A DNA stretch of 6,260 nucleotides from Acidobacteriota bacterium. Its GTDB lineage: Bacteria > Acidobacteriota > Terriglobia > Acidoferrales > UBA7541. Of the stretch, positions 6,204-6,260 are shown in pieces. The stretch spans positions 1 to 6,260 of the forward strand of contig JAFAZL010000443.1 of the NCBI GenBank assembly GCA_019239815.1, in the 5' to 3' direction. Positions within the stretch are counted from its first letter, which is position 1, and each line of letters begins with the position of its first letter. A model generated the notes under the pieces. It worked only from the letters and a program-made list of their open reading frames with translations. It was not told the origin of the DNA and searched no databases. The translations under genes were made by a program, and so were the position numbers.

Positions 6204-6260
6204 CGCTCGGTAGTCTTATCCTTCTCAGATAGCTGCGATTGTAAGTAGTTGCAAAGCCAT

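Noticed and set aside
5592..6248. 218-codon + strand open frame
   Set aside because: Very arginine-rich antisense translation of the DHH phosphoesterase gene with no start signal.
1..6260. CRISPR array or large tandem repeats
   Set aside because: No regularly spaced repeated units found on reading; repeats seen are the short pairs listed.

Overview
The window looks like the end of a decayed, defence-type genomic island sitting against a tRNA-Lys gene, with ordinary chromosomal backbone to its right. Nothing in it fixes the taxon. The moderate-to-high GC content, the encoded tRNA CCA and the style of the DHH-family phosphoesterase fit a soil bacterium, possibly Acidobacteriota, but this is a weak inference.

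Left part (1-2069, + strand). After about 375 bp with no convincing gene, including an AT-rich promoter-like stretch at about 260-350, there is an intact 312-residue protein (376-1314) with a clear PD-(D/E)xK nuclease core and a very strong ribosome binding site. It is followed by a broken gene (about 1271-2069) whose C-terminal half is a phospholipase-D-like (HKD-type) domain. Its reading frame changes twice.

Middle (2056-about 4607, - strand). This is a large type III restriction Res-like gene: a superfamily 2 helicase with Walker A, DEAH, TATP, EGWD and QVVGRGLRR motifs, plus a C-terminal PD-(D/E)xK nuclease. The product can be read almost end to end, but only by moving between frames four times, each time at a short run of identical bases. 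Its N-terminus is missing.

Junction (about 4604-4612). The res remnant stops abruptly against the C-terminal catalytic half of a tyrosine integrase on the + strand (about 4609-5055). The simplest reading is one deletion that removed the 5' end of res, whatever lay upstream of it (the place where a modification methylase would be expected) and the 5' half of the integrase. That would leave an immobile, restriction-dead remnant.

Right part (5056-6260). The integrase remnant ends 28 bp from the 3' end of tRNA-Lys(CUU) (- strand, 5084-5158), a typical attachment site arrangement. The tRNA has a good promoter of its own, next to a perfect 9-bp inverted repeat (5199-5234). Upstream of it on the same strand is an intact DHH/DHHA1 phosphoesterase (5244-6203), probably backbone.

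One caution covers the broken genes: single-base indels in base runs can also come from sequencing or assembly error. The truncation at the res/integrase junction cannot be explained that way.
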